From assembly GCA_964641155.1 (NCBI GenBank), contig CAZXJO010000004.1, positions 1 through 64,000 of the forward strand: a stretch of 64,000 nucleotides of DNA, read 5' to 3'. This DNA is from DTCV01 sp964641155 (GTDB taxonomy: Archaea > Thermoproteota > Thermoprotei_A > Sulfolobales > NBVN01). Positions 16,667 to 25,694 of this stretch are shown here, piece after piece. Under the pieces are notes generated by a model. The model searched no databases. It saw only the letters and a list, made by a program, of their open reading frames with translations, and was not told the origin of the DNA. Every line of letters begins with the position of its first letter. Positions within the stretch are counted from its first letter, which is position 1. The position numbers and the translations under genes were made by a program.

Positions 16667-17485
16667 TCAAACAGCCCTCGGATAGGACCCCAACACCTTG
16701 ATGTAGGGTACCTTCCTAGACAGCGACTTAATAGCGTCAGCGCAGTTCGCCTCCAACCTATGGCCTTCGAAGTCTATGATGAAAACGTACTCCCAAGCTT
16801 TCTCCTTACTGGGTCTGGACTCAATCTTAGTTAAATTAATCCCCCTCACAGCGAATTCCTCCAGAGCCCTGTAAAGGGAGCCCGGGATGTGGGGAAGGCC
16901 TATGATTATTGAGGTCTTATCGTACCCCGTTGGCTCATGGTCCCTCAAAGCCAGTACGAGGAACCTTGTGAAGTTGTTTGGGTTATCCTCTATCCCCCTA
17001 GCCAGTACTGACATCCCATATATTTCAGCAGCTCTTAAACTCCCAACAGCGGCTGAATCACGGAGCTGTTTTTCCTTAATCATCTTGACGGCTGAGGAAG
17101 TGCTGTGGTAGTGGATCAGCTCCACACCTAAGCTGCTTAAGTACTTACCGCACTGAGCAAGTGCTTGAGGATGTGAGTAAACGTACCTAATGTCCCTCAG
17201 GTCGACTCCTGGGAGGGCCATCAGGTTGTGTGATACCCTTAACTGCACCTCACCGAAGATCATCACATCGTACTCTCTGAACAAGTCGTAGACCTCACCC
17301 ACACTGCCCTCCAACGAGTTCTCGACGGGGATGACGCCGAACTCGCTCACCCCCCTCAAAACGTTTTCAAATACGCCCCTAAACCTCCTGCAAGGGATTG
17401 TTGACACGTTGTTGAAGAACTTCAGCGCCGCCTCCTCACTGTAGCTCCCCTCATCACCGTAGTACGAGACCTTAATCCCTGACAT
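16667..17485 (-). CDS. pheA: prephenate dehydratase
   Basis: 272 residues, the size of a stand-alone enzyme that converts prephenate to phenylpyruvate in phenylalanine synthesis. The catalytic domain shows VSYYGDEGSYSEEAALKFF, FGVIPVENSLEGSVGEVYDL and the essential threonine motif NNFTRFLVL. A C-terminal ACT domain follows, with the phenylalanine-binding motif LTKIESRPSKEKAWEYVF, so feedback inhibition by phenylalanine is expected. No chorismate mutase or prephenate dehydrogenase domain is fused. It is convergent with the importer operon. Confidence 0.95.
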   Translation of the reverse strand: MSGIKVSYYGDEGSYSEEAALKFFNNVSTIPCRRFRGVFENVLRGVSEFGVIPVENSLEGSVGEVYDLFREYDVMIFGEVQLRVSHNLMALPGVDLRDIRYVYSHPQALAQCGKYLSSLGVELIHYHSTSSAVKMIKEKQLRDSAAVGSLRAAEIYGMSVLARGIEDNPNNFTRFLVLALRDHEPTGYDKTSIIIGLPHIPGSLYRALEEFAVRGINLTKIESRPSKEKAWEYVFIIDFEGHRLEANCADAIKSLSRKVPYIKVLGSYPRAV

Positions 17486-17608
17486 TACTGCGGACCTAAC
17501 TTATGAGCGATTAACCAACTTAATTAGTTGTTATGTGCTACTACATGAAGTTTTTGCCTGGCTGTGAGCGGAACAACGAAATTTAATTCATAGGCAGGTT
17601 AAGAAAAG

Positions 17609-17616
17609 TTTAAATA
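17609..17616 (+). promoter_or_regulatory. TATA box for the aldehyde oxidoreductase operon
   Basis: TTTAAATA preceded by an A-rich purine stretch that could be the BRE. It predicts transcription start near 17639, about 17 bases before the first gene of the operon. Confidence 0.5.
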
Positions 17617-17655
17617 TCCGCGAAGGTTTAATGAAGAAGGTGTCAATATGTACCA

Positions 17656-18174
17656 ATGGTAAAGAAATTAGTCGTGGATATCTCAAGATGTTCTGGATGC
17701 AGATATTGCGAGATGTGGTGTTCCTTCAAACATTACGGGGTCTTCAGCACCTCCTTATCCAGGATCTCCATAATTAAGGACGACAGGCTGGGTTTGGATT
17801 ATCCCTCTGTCTGCATGTTCTGCGACCCAGCACCGTGCGTCGATTCATGCAGTACAGGAGCGCTGAGCAAGTCGGGTAACGGAGTCCTACGCGTGGATGA
17901 GGAGAGATGCATTAGTTGTTCGGCGTGTGTTGCCTCATGCCCGTACGGGGCGTTGAAGTTAAACCCAATCACGCTGAAGCCCATAGCATGCGATCTCTGC
18001 GGCGGTAACCCAGTATGCGTCCTTAAGTGTCCAACAGGTGCGTTAAGGACTTACCCAGTGGCTGAGGTTCACTACGGCCTAAGCGAGCTGGCGGAATTAC
18101 TTGGAAAGTCGTTTGAGAAGGCCGCAGAAACGCATAAGGAGTTAATGAGGTTGTGGGGTGTCCGCGTTGAGTAA
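17656..18174 (+). CDS. polyferredoxin with four 4Fe-4S cluster motifs, AOR electron-transfer subunit
   Basis: 172 residues with sixteen cysteines in four motifs: CSGCRYCEMWC, CMFCDPAPCVDSC, CISCSACVASC and CDLCGGNPVCVLKC. The protein therefore should carry four 4Fe-4S clusters, as in the DmsB/HybA-type subunits and in the AorA/WorS-type small subunits of some tungsten aldehyde oxidoreductases. It probably takes electrons from the AOR encoded next, which overlaps it by 17 bases. No membrane segment or signal peptide is present. Its final electron acceptor is not evident. Confidence 0.9.
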   Translation: MVKKLVVDISRCSGCRYCEMWCSFKHYGVFSTSLSRISIIKDDRLGLDYPSVCMFCDPAPCVDSCSTGALSKSGNGVLRVDEERCISCSACVASCPYGALKLNPITLKPIACDLCGGNPVCVLKCPTGALRTYPVAEVHYGLSELAELLGKSFEKAAETHKELMRLWGVRVE

Positions 18175-20074
18175 GCTGTACGGCTACGCTGGGAAGGTTT
18201 TAAGGATCAACTTAAGCAACCGCGAGGTAAGGGTTGAGGAAACCCCCAAGGAATTGGTTAGGAAGTTCCTCGGAGGTAGGGGGTTTAATGTCCGTAGGTT
18301 GTACGATGAAGTAGGTCCGGATGTCGACCCATTAAGCCCGAAGAATAAACTGATGATATCTACGGGGCCCCTAGCGGGGTTGGCGTTCCCCATAGGCGCT
18401 CGGTTGAATGTGACCGCTAAGTCACCCCAGACAGGTCTCCTAGGGGATTCCAACGTCGGCGGCCACTTCGCCGCGGAGATGAAGTTCGCCGGGTTCGACC
18501 AGATAATCCTTGAGGGTAGGTCTGAGGAACCCACGTACTTGTACATCCACGACGGTGGCGTGGAGTTCAAGAGCGCTGACGGCTTAAAGGGTTTGAGGAT
18601 ATCACAGGCGTACCGTGAGATAAGGAAGGAGTTGAGGGATGGGAGGGCTCAAATAGCTTTAGTAGGCCCGTCCGCGGAAAAGTTAGTTAAGTTTTCAGGG
18701 ATATTCTTCAACGTATACAGACCTGCTGCGAGGACTGGGTTAGGAGCTGTCTTAGCGTCGAAGAACGTTAAGGCAGTAGTTGTTAGGGGGGATGGATGTG
18801 TTGGGGTAGCACGTCCCAAGGAGTTCGAGGAGTTCGTAAGTGGTCTTGAGGAAGCTATTTACAGCCACCAACAGTACTGGCCTAGAAGGGTTATGGGGAC
18901 TTCAAGGATATTGCTCGCGGCTAATAGGTTGGGGTTCCTCCCCGCAAAGCACTTCAAGGAGGGGGTAGCTGAGTACTCTTATAAGGTCAGCGGTGAGAGG
19001 TTAGCCCTGGAATATAATGTGAAGAGTAGGGGATGCTTCTCATGCGTAGTCCCCTGTAGCAGGTTCTTCGTAGTTAAGTACGGTAATTACGAGGGTTGCT
19101 TCGGTGAGGGGCCGGAGTATGAGGCGCTGGCAGGTATGACTGTGAGGATAGGTAACGATGACTTGAACTCTGCCCTGCATCTGATAAACCTGATCAACGA
19201 CTTAGGTATGGACGTCATCTCGGTTAGCGAGGTAATTTCATGGTGCATGGAGCTGTTTGAGAAGGGGATCCTAAGGAAGGAGGAGATAGGTCTCAACCTA
19301 GAATGGGGGGACATTAATTCGGTAGCGCAGTTAGTGGAGATGATCGCCAGTAGGGAGGGCTTCGGGGACTTACTAGCTGACGGCGTTGCTAGGGCAGCTG
19401 AGAAGCTCGGTAAGGGCGGTGAGTTAGCCTTCCACGTGAAGGGCTTGGAGATGATTCAAGCAGATCCTAGGGGGTTGAAGGGCTTTGGGTTGGGGTTCGC
19501 GGTATCGAGTAGGGGGGCGGACCACCTGCGTTCGGAACCCTTCATAGAGTTGATGGATGACCCTAAGGTCGGTGCTGAGGTCTTCGGAGAGCCTGAGGCG
19601 ACCTTAAGGTTAGGCGTTAAGGGTAAGGGGAAGCTTGTAGCTTACTACGAGAATTGGTGCGCCGTGGTTGACTCGGTGGAGGTGTGTAAGAACATCGCCG
19701 AGAACATGGAGGTACTCCCATTCGGCAAGATAGCTGAGGCGTTAAGCATAGTCACCGGCCTAACGTTCTCTGAATCCGAAATCTTCGAAGCGGGTGAGCG
19801 TTTGGTGAACCTGGAGAGAGCATACGTAGTCAGGGAGGGTGTTAGGAGAAAGGATGATAGGTTGCCTAGTAGGTTCTTAACAGAGCCCATGGGCGAAGGA
19901 CCTTCGAAAGGGCATGTGGTGGAGTTAGATAGAATGTTGGACGAGTACTACAGGGTACGTGGTTGGGACCCGGTTAGCGGTGTGCCAAGCGCTGAGAAGC
20001 TGTATGAGCTAGACCTCGACGACGTGTTGAAGGATCTTGAGGGGAGGGGCATCAAGTTAGGAGGTGGTGAGTAA
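18158..20074 (+). CDS. tungsten-dependent aldehyde:ferredoxin oxidoreductase
   Basis: 638 residues, starting at GTG with GAGG 7 bases upstream inside the end of the polyferredoxin gene. AOR oxidises aldehydes from amino-acid breakdown to carboxylic acids with a tungsten bis-pterin cofactor. The N-terminus (YGYAGKVLRINLSNREVRVE, KFLGGRGFNVRRLYDEV) and PLAGLAFPIGARLNVTAKS are typical. The cluster ligands lie in CFSCVVPCSRFF, with the distal cysteine probably in the ENWCAVVDSVEVCKN region. Length matches the family. It is in an operon with a polyferredoxin, an NSS transporter and a small protein. The exact aldehyde range is unknown. Confidence 0.95.
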   Translation: MSALSKLYGYAGKVLRINLSNREVRVEETPKELVRKFLGGRGFNVRRLYDEVGPDVDPLSPKNKLMISTGPLAGLAFPIGARLNVTAKSPQTGLLGDSNVGGHFAAEMKFAGFDQIILEGRSEEPTYLYIHDGGVEFKSADGLKGLRISQAYREIRKELRDGRAQIALVGPSAEKLVKFSGIFFNVYRPAARTGLGAVLASKNVKAVVVRGDGCVGVARPKEFEEFVSGLEEAIYSHQQYWPRRVMGTSRILLAANRLGFLPAKHFKEGVAEYSYKVSGERLALEYNVKSRGCFSCVVPCSRFFVVKYGNYEGCFGEGPEYEALAGMTVRIGNDDLNSALHLINLINDLGMDVISVSEVISWCMELFEKGILRKEEIGLNLEWGDINSVAQLVEMIASREGFGDLLADGVARAAEKLGKGGELAFHVKGLEMIQADPRGLKGFGLGFAVSSRGADHLRSEPFIELMDDPKVGAEVFGEPEATLRLGVKGKGKLVAYYENWCAVVDSVEVCKNIAENMEVLPFGKIAEALSIVTGLTFSESEIFEAGERLVNLERAYVVREGVRRKDDRLPSRFLTEPMGEGPSKGHVVELDRMLDEYYRVRGWDPVSGVPSAEKLYELDLDDVLKDLEGRGIKLGGGE

Positions 20075-21402
20075 TGGCGGACACCTCAGTAGGTAGGGAG
20101 TTCTGGGGCACTAAGGTAGGCATGATATTAGCATTGATAGGTGTTGCCGTAGGGTTGGGGAACGTTTGGAGGTTCCCGTACATGCTTGGGAAGTTCGGCG
20201 GCGCAGCTTTCCTATTGGTGTACGTGTTGCTGGTCATGGCTGTGGGTGTGCCGGCACTGTGGGCGGAGCTCTCCCTAGCCAGATACGTTAGGTCAGGCCC
20301 GTTCAAGGCTTACGTGAAGTTGGGCATAAGTGGTGGTAAGCTGATAGGCACATTCCTACTGCTGGTTGCTGTCGCAGCTGTTTCGTATTACTTAGTAGTT
20401 ATTGGATGGGTGTTGTGGTACTTCATAGCCTCCATCACTGGGATGTACTTAGGAACTAGCTCAGCTACATTCTTCGAGCAGACCCTAGGTAATTTCTGGG
20501 TTCAGGTGTTGATGGATTCAGCAGTCATAGCGTTCTGCGTTACTGTTTGCTTGGGAGGTGTGAGGAAGGGGATAGAGAGGGCGAGCAAGTTCTTGATGCC
20601 TGCGGTGTATGCTGTGCTTGTAGTGATCATGATACACGCTTTGACCCTGCCCCGCGCTGTTGACGGCCTCTACTTCTATTTAAGGCCTGACTGGACCTCA
20701 CTTACCCCTGTCACATTGTTGACGGCTGCAGGGCAGGTATTCTTCAGTTTGGGTCTGGGAGCTACTTGGATCTTCATATACGGCTCCTACATAAGTGATG
20801 ATAAGAGCGTTGTCGAGGCTGGCGGTTGGACGGCATTCGGAGACACCTTAGCATCCTTCATAGCTGGATTAGCCATCCTGCCAACGGTCTACGCCTTCGG
20901 AATAGACCCTAGGAGCGGTCCACCACTGCTGTTCATAACGCTCCCAGAGATCTTCAAGATAATGCCGGCCGGTATACTGTTAGCATCACTGTTGTTCCTA
21001 GGACTACTCTTCGCCGCCACCCTATCAGCTATCCCGGCATTCGAAATATTCGCAGACGCATTGCGGGAGTTCGGGTGGTCTAGGAGGAGGTCCGTAATCA
21101 CTCTGGGAGTTATGGAGTTACTACTAGGGGTGCCATCGATGTTGAGCGTGGATGTCATACTTTACAATGACTTGATATGGTCCTCAGCCCTTCAGGTAGG
21201 GTCGTTGATAGCTATCGCAGCATTTACCTTCGCCCTAGGTAAGGAAGGAGCCTTAAGGGAGTTGAGTAAGTCATCATTGTTCGGAACCCGCATAGTGGCT
21301 GGGCGGGCAGGCGAACTCATCTACTACTGGACGAAGTACTTCGTCCCGTTGATAATCATATTAATACTGGTATATGGATGGTATTCATGGTTTACGTCGT
21401 AG
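20074..21402 (+). CDS. sodium-dependent amino-acid transporter, NSS (LeuT/MhsT) family
   Basis: 442 residues, close to the 11-helix prokaryotic members. The first helix carries the family signature IGVAVGLGNVWRFPYML with sodium-site residues, and FFSLGLGATWIFIYGSYI marks helix 6. Such proteins import hydrophobic or aromatic amino acids with sodium. The start ATG overlaps the stop of AOR by one base (TAATG), so transport and aldehyde oxidation are cotranscribed. This suggests that the imported amino acid is the source of the aldehyde that AOR oxidises. Confidence 0.95.
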   Translation: MADTSVGREFWGTKVGMILALIGVAVGLGNVWRFPYMLGKFGGAAFLLVYVLLVMAVGVPALWAELSLARYVRSGPFKAYVKLGISGGKLIGTFLLLVAVAAVSYYLVVIGWVLWYFIASITGMYLGTSSATFFEQTLGNFWVQVLMDSAVIAFCVTVCLGGVRKGIERASKFLMPAVYAVLVVIMIHALTLPRAVDGLYFYLRPDWTSLTPVTLLTAAGQVFFSLGLGATWIFIYGSYISDDKSVVEAGGWTAFGDTLASFIAGLAILPTVYAFGIDPRSGPPLLFITLPEIFKIMPAGILLASLLFLGLLFAATLSAIPAFEIFADALREFGWSRRRSVITLGVMELLLGVPSMLSVDVILYNDLIWSSALQVGSLIAIAAFTFALGKEGALRELSKSSLFGTRIVAGRAGELIYYWTKYFVPLIIILILVYGWYSWFTS

Positions 21403-21412
21403 GTGGTCCGAA

Positions 21413-21682
21413 GTGAAGAGGTTAATCGTTAGGGTGAAGGCGGTAAGAGGGAGGTGCGACGTTCATAAGGTGGGGGACTACTTCGAAGTGAACGGGAGTA
21501 GGATAACGTTACCGCCTGGCGGTCACGTATGCTTCTACTCCTTGTCGAGCCTGATACCGTTACTGCCCGCCAAGCAGAGGAAGATTGACGAACCCCATGA
21601 TTGGATGGTTAGGGTTAACGAGGTCGAGTGCCCTGACCCTGAAGGAAGGGTTATATGGGAGATCGTGGAGGTAGCTGAATAA
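21413..21682 (+). CDS. small TIGR04076-like protein, last gene of the AOR operon
   Basis: 89 residues from GTG 21413, with GGTGG just upstream. The frame is open back to 21374 inside the transporter gene, but that start has no translation signal. The sequence is a compact alpha/beta protein: VKAVRGRCDVHKVGDYFEV, ITLPPGGHVCFYSLSSLIPL, and a C-terminal VNEVECPDPEGRVIWEI. This matches my memory of the TIGR04076 family, small proteins with a VGD and a Cys-containing core often found beside redox or radical enzymes. Function is unknown; association with AOR is inferred from position. Confidence 0.65.
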   Translation: MKRLIVRVKAVRGRCDVHKVGDYFEVNGSRITLPPGGHVCFYSLSSLIPLLPAKQRKIDEPHDWMVRVNEVECPDPEGRVIWEIVEVAE

Positions 21683-21725
21683 TTCTGTTCTAATCCCGTT
21701 TTTATCTTTCGTCAGCCCTAATCAT

Positions 21726-23708
21726 TTACTTCTTCGAAGTTCTAACTCCGAATAACAAGATAGCCATTAACAACACAAGCAGTAATGCTAGGAGGGAAGT
21801 CGTGAAGTCTTGGGCACCACTGACCACGCCGGTGAGGCTCTCCCGTTCTAATGTTGTGGTAAGTGTTACGGTATTGGTTACGGTGATAGTCCTGGTTACT
21901 GTTACCTGGCACTGCGGGGGCGCTGCCGTGGGTGTTGTGCTGGGTGCGCTGCTACCTACGTACTTCAGGCTCAGATATGTTGAGAGCAGCATTGAGAGTC
22001 TTGCAAGCATGTAGGTCTGGTACTGGGGGTCGGAGGTGTACGCCTTAGCTAATTCCAGGTACGCTATTGCGTCTATGGGCGCTGCAGTGTTCAATATGCT
22101 TAGGGTCATGGTGATGGTCCTGTTTAAAGCCTCAGCTGAAGCGCTGTAGTTGTTGGTGAACATGGAGAACAGTGTTAGGTACATGTAACCTAACGAGCCC
22201 AGACCCACTGCAAACTTCTCCAAGTTATTGCTGAGGGACTGCATCAAAACGTACCTCGTGTAGGCCTCGTTGAAGATATCACTCTGCGTGGCTGCGGTAT
22301 CCGAAAGTGCGAGTATGTAGGCGTAGATGTTCTGGACCAATGATTCGATGTTGATGACCATGTTGTCGAGGTCCCCCGCAGATATGAGCTTGCCCGTCAA
22401 CGAGCGTTCGGACAGCTTAAGCCATAGTCTAGCGGTGTGCATCCTAGCATCAGCCAATCCTAAATAATATGTGGATTTGGATATCTCCTGAGAGTTCAGG
22501 CTGTTGTTCAGGTACATTAATGCGTCATAAGCCCTTTCCAATACGTTAGCTAGCACGTTAACCATGCCAAGGTCTACGCGGTCACCCACCAGGTCATGAA
22601 CCTCATCGATTAATGCCATCGTAGATGACTCTATCCTCCTAGCCTCGGAGGTCAGGTAGCTACTGTTGAGTAAGGTCTTGAGTAGGTGGTAACGCCACTT
22701 AGCGTATGTGAATGCTTGGAAGTAGGCTGAGGAAGCAGCGTATAGTAATTGCTGGTCCTCCAACTCGTTAGCTCTCCTCAGGGTGTCGTTGAGGGAGGAT
22801 TCAATGCTGTTGAGTAGGTTCCTCACGTACATGAGGTTGGATCCGCTCAAGGTCTTAAGCACCTCGCCTTTAGCGGAGTTCCCCTCGTTAACGTACTTCA
22901 CTACCTCGTTCTTAATGTCCCTAACCCATTCGGCGAATATCGGATTGGTCATCAACTCCAACTTACTGAGTACGTTGAGTGAGTCATGGATTCCCGGCGC
23001 CTTAAACCTGCCGTTGGTGAGTATTTCTAAGGCTTCGTAGATGTTAGCTACGGGTATTACCTCAACACCTAACCTCCTGCCGTAGTCGATCAGATCAACA
23101 ACCACTTGCTGGGTCCTGTAAATGACCACATTACCCCTCCTCTCCTCAACTGTCACGTAATCGACGTCGTACGTCTGGCCGTACGGTATCAGGAACTTCT
23201 TAGCCCCAACCCTTGCGGCGGCCTCGAGCTTCACTTTAAGACCTCCAACAGGCCCTACGCTCCCATCAGGCATTATCATCCCGGTCATGATTACCTCATC
23301 ACTCACTTTCAACCCTAGTAAGGAAGCCGCAAACACTAACGAAGTCACAGCGCTGGCGCTCGGCCCGCCGACAATGGGTGACTCAGCCTTTATCGATACG
23401 AAGAAGTCGCAGCTCATGAAGTCAACACCGACTAACCTGCTGGCCACTATGGCGGCCACCCTGGTTGAGGCTTGGAGGTCTAACTGACTTAGTGGTAGGG
23501 TCTCAACAAATATGTGTCCGGCTCCGGGACACGTCACGCGTGCGTTCAGTTCTGCAACCACCCCGACGTAGCTGCCGTTGGGCAGAATGTTTACCGCTAC
23601 TATACGTACGCTGTTGCCGTTGTCTATTACGTACGAGTTGAGGATGTGGGGTTGGATGGAACAGAGAATTAAGAGTGTGAGGACCCCGCAGGATAATGAG
23701 CTACGCAT
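21726..23708 (-). CDS. ATPase-free Lon-like (COG1750-type) membrane-anchored serine protease
   Basis: 660 residues. A signal peptide (about residues 1-25) is followed by a Lon-type proteolytic domain without any AAA module. The catalytic serine lies in VGGPSASAVTSL (Ser117) and the catalytic lysine in VGPVGGLKVKLEAA (Lys160). A long helical region (residues 240-590) follows, then a Thr/Pro-rich linker and a C-terminal membrane helix (LLALLLVLLMAILLFGV) ending in RTSKK. The protease would face outside the cell. Without an ATPase it cannot unfold substrates by itself. It is convergent with the AOR operon and stands 47 bases before the nucleoside phosphorylase stop. Confidence 0.85.
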   Translation of the reverse strand: MRSSLSCGVLTLLILCSIQPHILNSYVIDNGNSVRIVAVNILPNGSYVGVVAELNARVTCPGAGHIFVETLPLSQLDLQASTRVAAIVASRLVGVDFMSCDFFVSIKAESPIVGGPSASAVTSLVFAASLLGLKVSDEVIMTGMIMPDGSVGPVGGLKVKLEAAARVGAKKFLIPYGQTYDVDYVTVEERRGNVVIYRTQQVVVDLIDYGRRLGVEVIPVANIYEALEILTNGRFKAPGIHDSLNVLSKLELMTNPIFAEWVRDIKNEVVKYVNEGNSAKGEVLKTLSGSNLMYVRNLLNSIESSLNDTLRRANELEDQQLLYAASSAYFQAFTYAKWRYHLLKTLLNSSYLTSEARRIESSTMALIDEVHDLVGDRVDLGMVNVLANVLERAYDALMYLNNSLNSQEISKSTYYLGLADARMHTARLWLKLSERSLTGKLISAGDLDNMVINIESLVQNIYAYILALSDTAATQSDIFNEAYTRYVLMQSLSNNLEKFAVGLGSLGYMYLTLFSMFTNNYSASAEALNRTITMTLSILNTAAPIDAIAYLELAKAYTSDPQYQTYMLARLSMLLSTYLSLKYVGSSAPSTTPTAAPPQCQVTVTRTITVTNTVTLTTTLERESLTGVVSGAQDFTTSLLALLLVLLMAILLFGVRTSKK

Positions 23709-23755
23709 GGATGTCCACCCAACGAAAAATGACGGTTTTAGATTATTTAAGTTGT

Positions 23756-24505
23756 TTAGCTGGTCTTAACATTGATCAGAGCGTTTAGGGCTAACTTACC
23801 CGCCCTTTCCACGTAGCCACGTAGTTCTTCAGCTGTGGCGAACCCCAGCTCCTCAACTAGTGAATCGCTTACCAGCAGTAAAGCACCTGACTTGAGGTTC
23901 CTCATAGAGCTCAACGCGAAGATGGTAGCGCACTCCATCTCAACAGCTATTATGCCCCTACTCGTCCACCTCTTAACGAACTCAGGATCCTCAGCGTAGA
24001 AGGCATCGCTGCTTACCACAGGCCCCACAACGAACTTAACACCTGACTTAGAGGCTTCATTGACTAGGCTGTTGAGGACTTCATAACTCGGTGACGTAGC
24101 CATACATGTGTTATCCCTTAAGTACTGGTAGAGTAACCCTCCCTGATTATATGCGGCTCCGGTCGGTATTATTATGTCACCTATGCCTAACCCCTTAACC
24201 ATCGCACCGCATGTCCCCAACCTAACGACCACTTTAGCCCCTAACATCGCGAGCTCTTCGACAACTATAGCTGATGATGGACCCCCTATCCCATGTGTTG
24301 CCAAGGTGACCGGGACGCCCTTATAGATGCCCGTATATGTTAGGAGGCCTCTGTTGCTGTTCACCAGCCTAGGTTCTTCAAGCAAGGATGCCAGCTGCTC
24401 TATCCTGGCGGGGTCTCCCCCCACAACTACCCTATCAGCTATGTCACCTTTCCTAGCCCTGATTATGACGGGGTTTACCAAGGTAAAACCCATAGAATTA
24501 ACCAT
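23756..24505 (-). CDS. nucleoside phosphorylase (uridine/purine phosphorylase family)
   Basis: About 249 residues. It belongs to the PNP/UDP hexameric phosphorylase family that splits nucleosides with phosphate to a base and ribose-1-phosphate. Motifs: VVVGGDPARIEQLASLL, the phosphate-binding VVRLGTCGAMVKGL, GAAYNQGGLLY, SSDAFYAED and the ribose/base-binding AVEMECATIFAL with LLVSDSL. The frame is open to 24682, but that extension is unlike the family. ATG 24505 or ATG 24493 fits; a TATA-like TTAAAAAC near 24516 makes 24493 also plausible as a leaderless start. It complements the BMP-type nucleoside importer at 37-42 kb. Confidence 0.92.
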   Translation of the reverse strand: MVNSMGFTLVNPVIIRARKGDIADRVVVGGDPARIEQLASLLEEPRLVNSNRGLLTYTGIYKGVPVTLATHGIGGPSSAIVVEELAMLGAKVVVRLGTCGAMVKGLGIGDIIIPTGAAYNQGGLLYQYLRDNTCMATSPSYEVLNSLVNEASKSGVKFVVGPVVSSDAFYAEDPEFVKRWTSRGIIAVEMECATIFALSSMRNLKSGALLLVSDSLVEELGFATAEELRGYVERAGKLALNALINVKTS

Positions 24506-24689
24506 AGTAGATGTTTTTAACTTGTAATGATGTCTCGTTATAAGGAAGCAACGAAGGTAGGGAAATGGGGAGCTCGAAAGATATGTTCTACCCCAAGCGA
24601 CGTGTTTGGCTAGGGGGTTCGAAATACATAATCGGTTGCAGCGTAACTTTAGCCAAGTACTTAACTCGCACGGGGGCTTCACATAAGCG

Positions 24690-24723
24690 TTAACACGTTC
24701 ATGTTAAAATTAAGGTATTTAAA
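24690..24723 (+). promoter_or_regulatory. promoter of the oligopeptide importer operon with upstream inverted repeat
   Basis: A TATA box TATTTAAA (24716-24723) predicts transcription start near 24746, 7 bases before the first ATG. Upstream lies a perfect 6-bp inverted repeat TTAACA (24690-24695), six-base spacer, TGTTAA (24702-24707), a possible regulator site beside the BRE. The repeat is short and could be chance in AT-rich DNA. Confidence 0.4.
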
Positions 24724-24752
24724 CCCCTGCCTATATTCCACTATGAGCTAAC

Positions 24753-25694
24753 ATGTCACTGGCAAGGTACCTGTGCAGAAGGGCATACCAATCGATTCCA
24801 ACTCTTATCGGTGCTTTGTTATTCATGTTTATATTGGTTCGTGTGTTGCCGGGGGACCCGGCTAGGTTGATAGCAGGTCCTGAGGCCCTGGAGCAGGACG
24901 TGCAGAGGATTAGGGAGTTACTGGGTCTTGACAAACCCCTACACCTTCAGTTCGTAGACTACGTCACAACGCTCCTCAAAGGGGATCTCGGCACATCAAT
25001 TAAGTTTAGGACACCAGTCATTAACGAGATCATGATGAGGTTGCCGTACACCATCGCACTAGCGCTCGTTGCTGAGGCCATCGCAGTTGCTGTGGCTTTA
25101 CCCTTAGGGATTATGTCCGCGTTAAGGCCCCGTTCCAAGCTGACCTACGTGACATCGGTTATCTCATTGGTAGGAGCGTCTGCCCCCATATTCTGGGTGG
25201 CGCTCATTCTCATATACGTCTTCGCTGTAAACCTCAGAGTGCTTCCTTCGAGCGGTGCTGAGAGCCCAAGACATATAGTGCTCCCCGCCACTAGCTTATC
25301 CCTTCTTTTAATGGGTAATCTGACGAGGATTACTAGGTCATCAGTCATTGAGGCTTTAAACAGTAATCACGTGCTAACAGCGATTGCGAAAGGGCTTAGA
25401 GAGAGGGTCGTGTTGGTGAGGCATGTCCTCAAAAACGCCATGATACCGATAGTCACTATAATGGGCCTCCAAGTGGGGAGCCTCCTGGGTGGGGCGATAA
25501 TTACTGAGACGATATACGCGTGGCCGGGTATCGGGTCCTTACTGATAGACGCTATATTCTTCAGGGATTACACCTTGATCCAGGGGATCATACTCTTCAT
25601 AGTATTAACGTTTATAGTCATAAACATAGTCATTGACCTCATCTACGCAATGATAGATCCGAGGATAAGGGACCTCCTATGGAGAGCGAGTTAA
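24753..25694 (+). CDS. oligopeptide ABC importer permease, DppB/OppB family
   Basis: 313 residues with six membrane helices. The N-terminal LCRRAYQSIPTLIGALLFMF and LVRVLPGDPARLIAGPEA are characteristic of DppB-type permeases, and the EAA loop is in KGLRERVVLVRHVLKNAMIP, followed by GGAIITETIYAWPGIGSLL. It forms the channel with the DppC-type partner encoded next, whose start overlaps its end by 16 bases. It is the first gene of a five-gene importer cluster and is led by a short 7-base leader. Confidence 0.95.
   Translation: MSLARYLCRRAYQSIPTLIGALLFMFILVRVLPGDPARLIAGPEALEQDVQRIRELLGLDKPLHLQFVDYVTTLLKGDLGTSIKFRTPVINEIMMRLPYTIALALVAEAIAVAVALPLGIMSALRPRSKLTYVTSVISLVGASAPIFWVALILIYVFAVNLRVLPSSGAESPRHIVLPATSLSLLLMGNLTRITRSSVIEALNSNHVLTAIAKGLRERVVLVRHVLKNAMIPIVTIMGLQVGSLLGGAIITETIYAWPGIGSLLIDAIFFRDYTLIQGIILFIVLTFIVINIVIDLIYAMIDPRIRDLLWRAS

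Noticed and set aside
24506..24682. N-terminal extension of nucleoside phosphorylase
   Set aside because: The added 59 residues do not resemble the family and lie before a TATA-like element.
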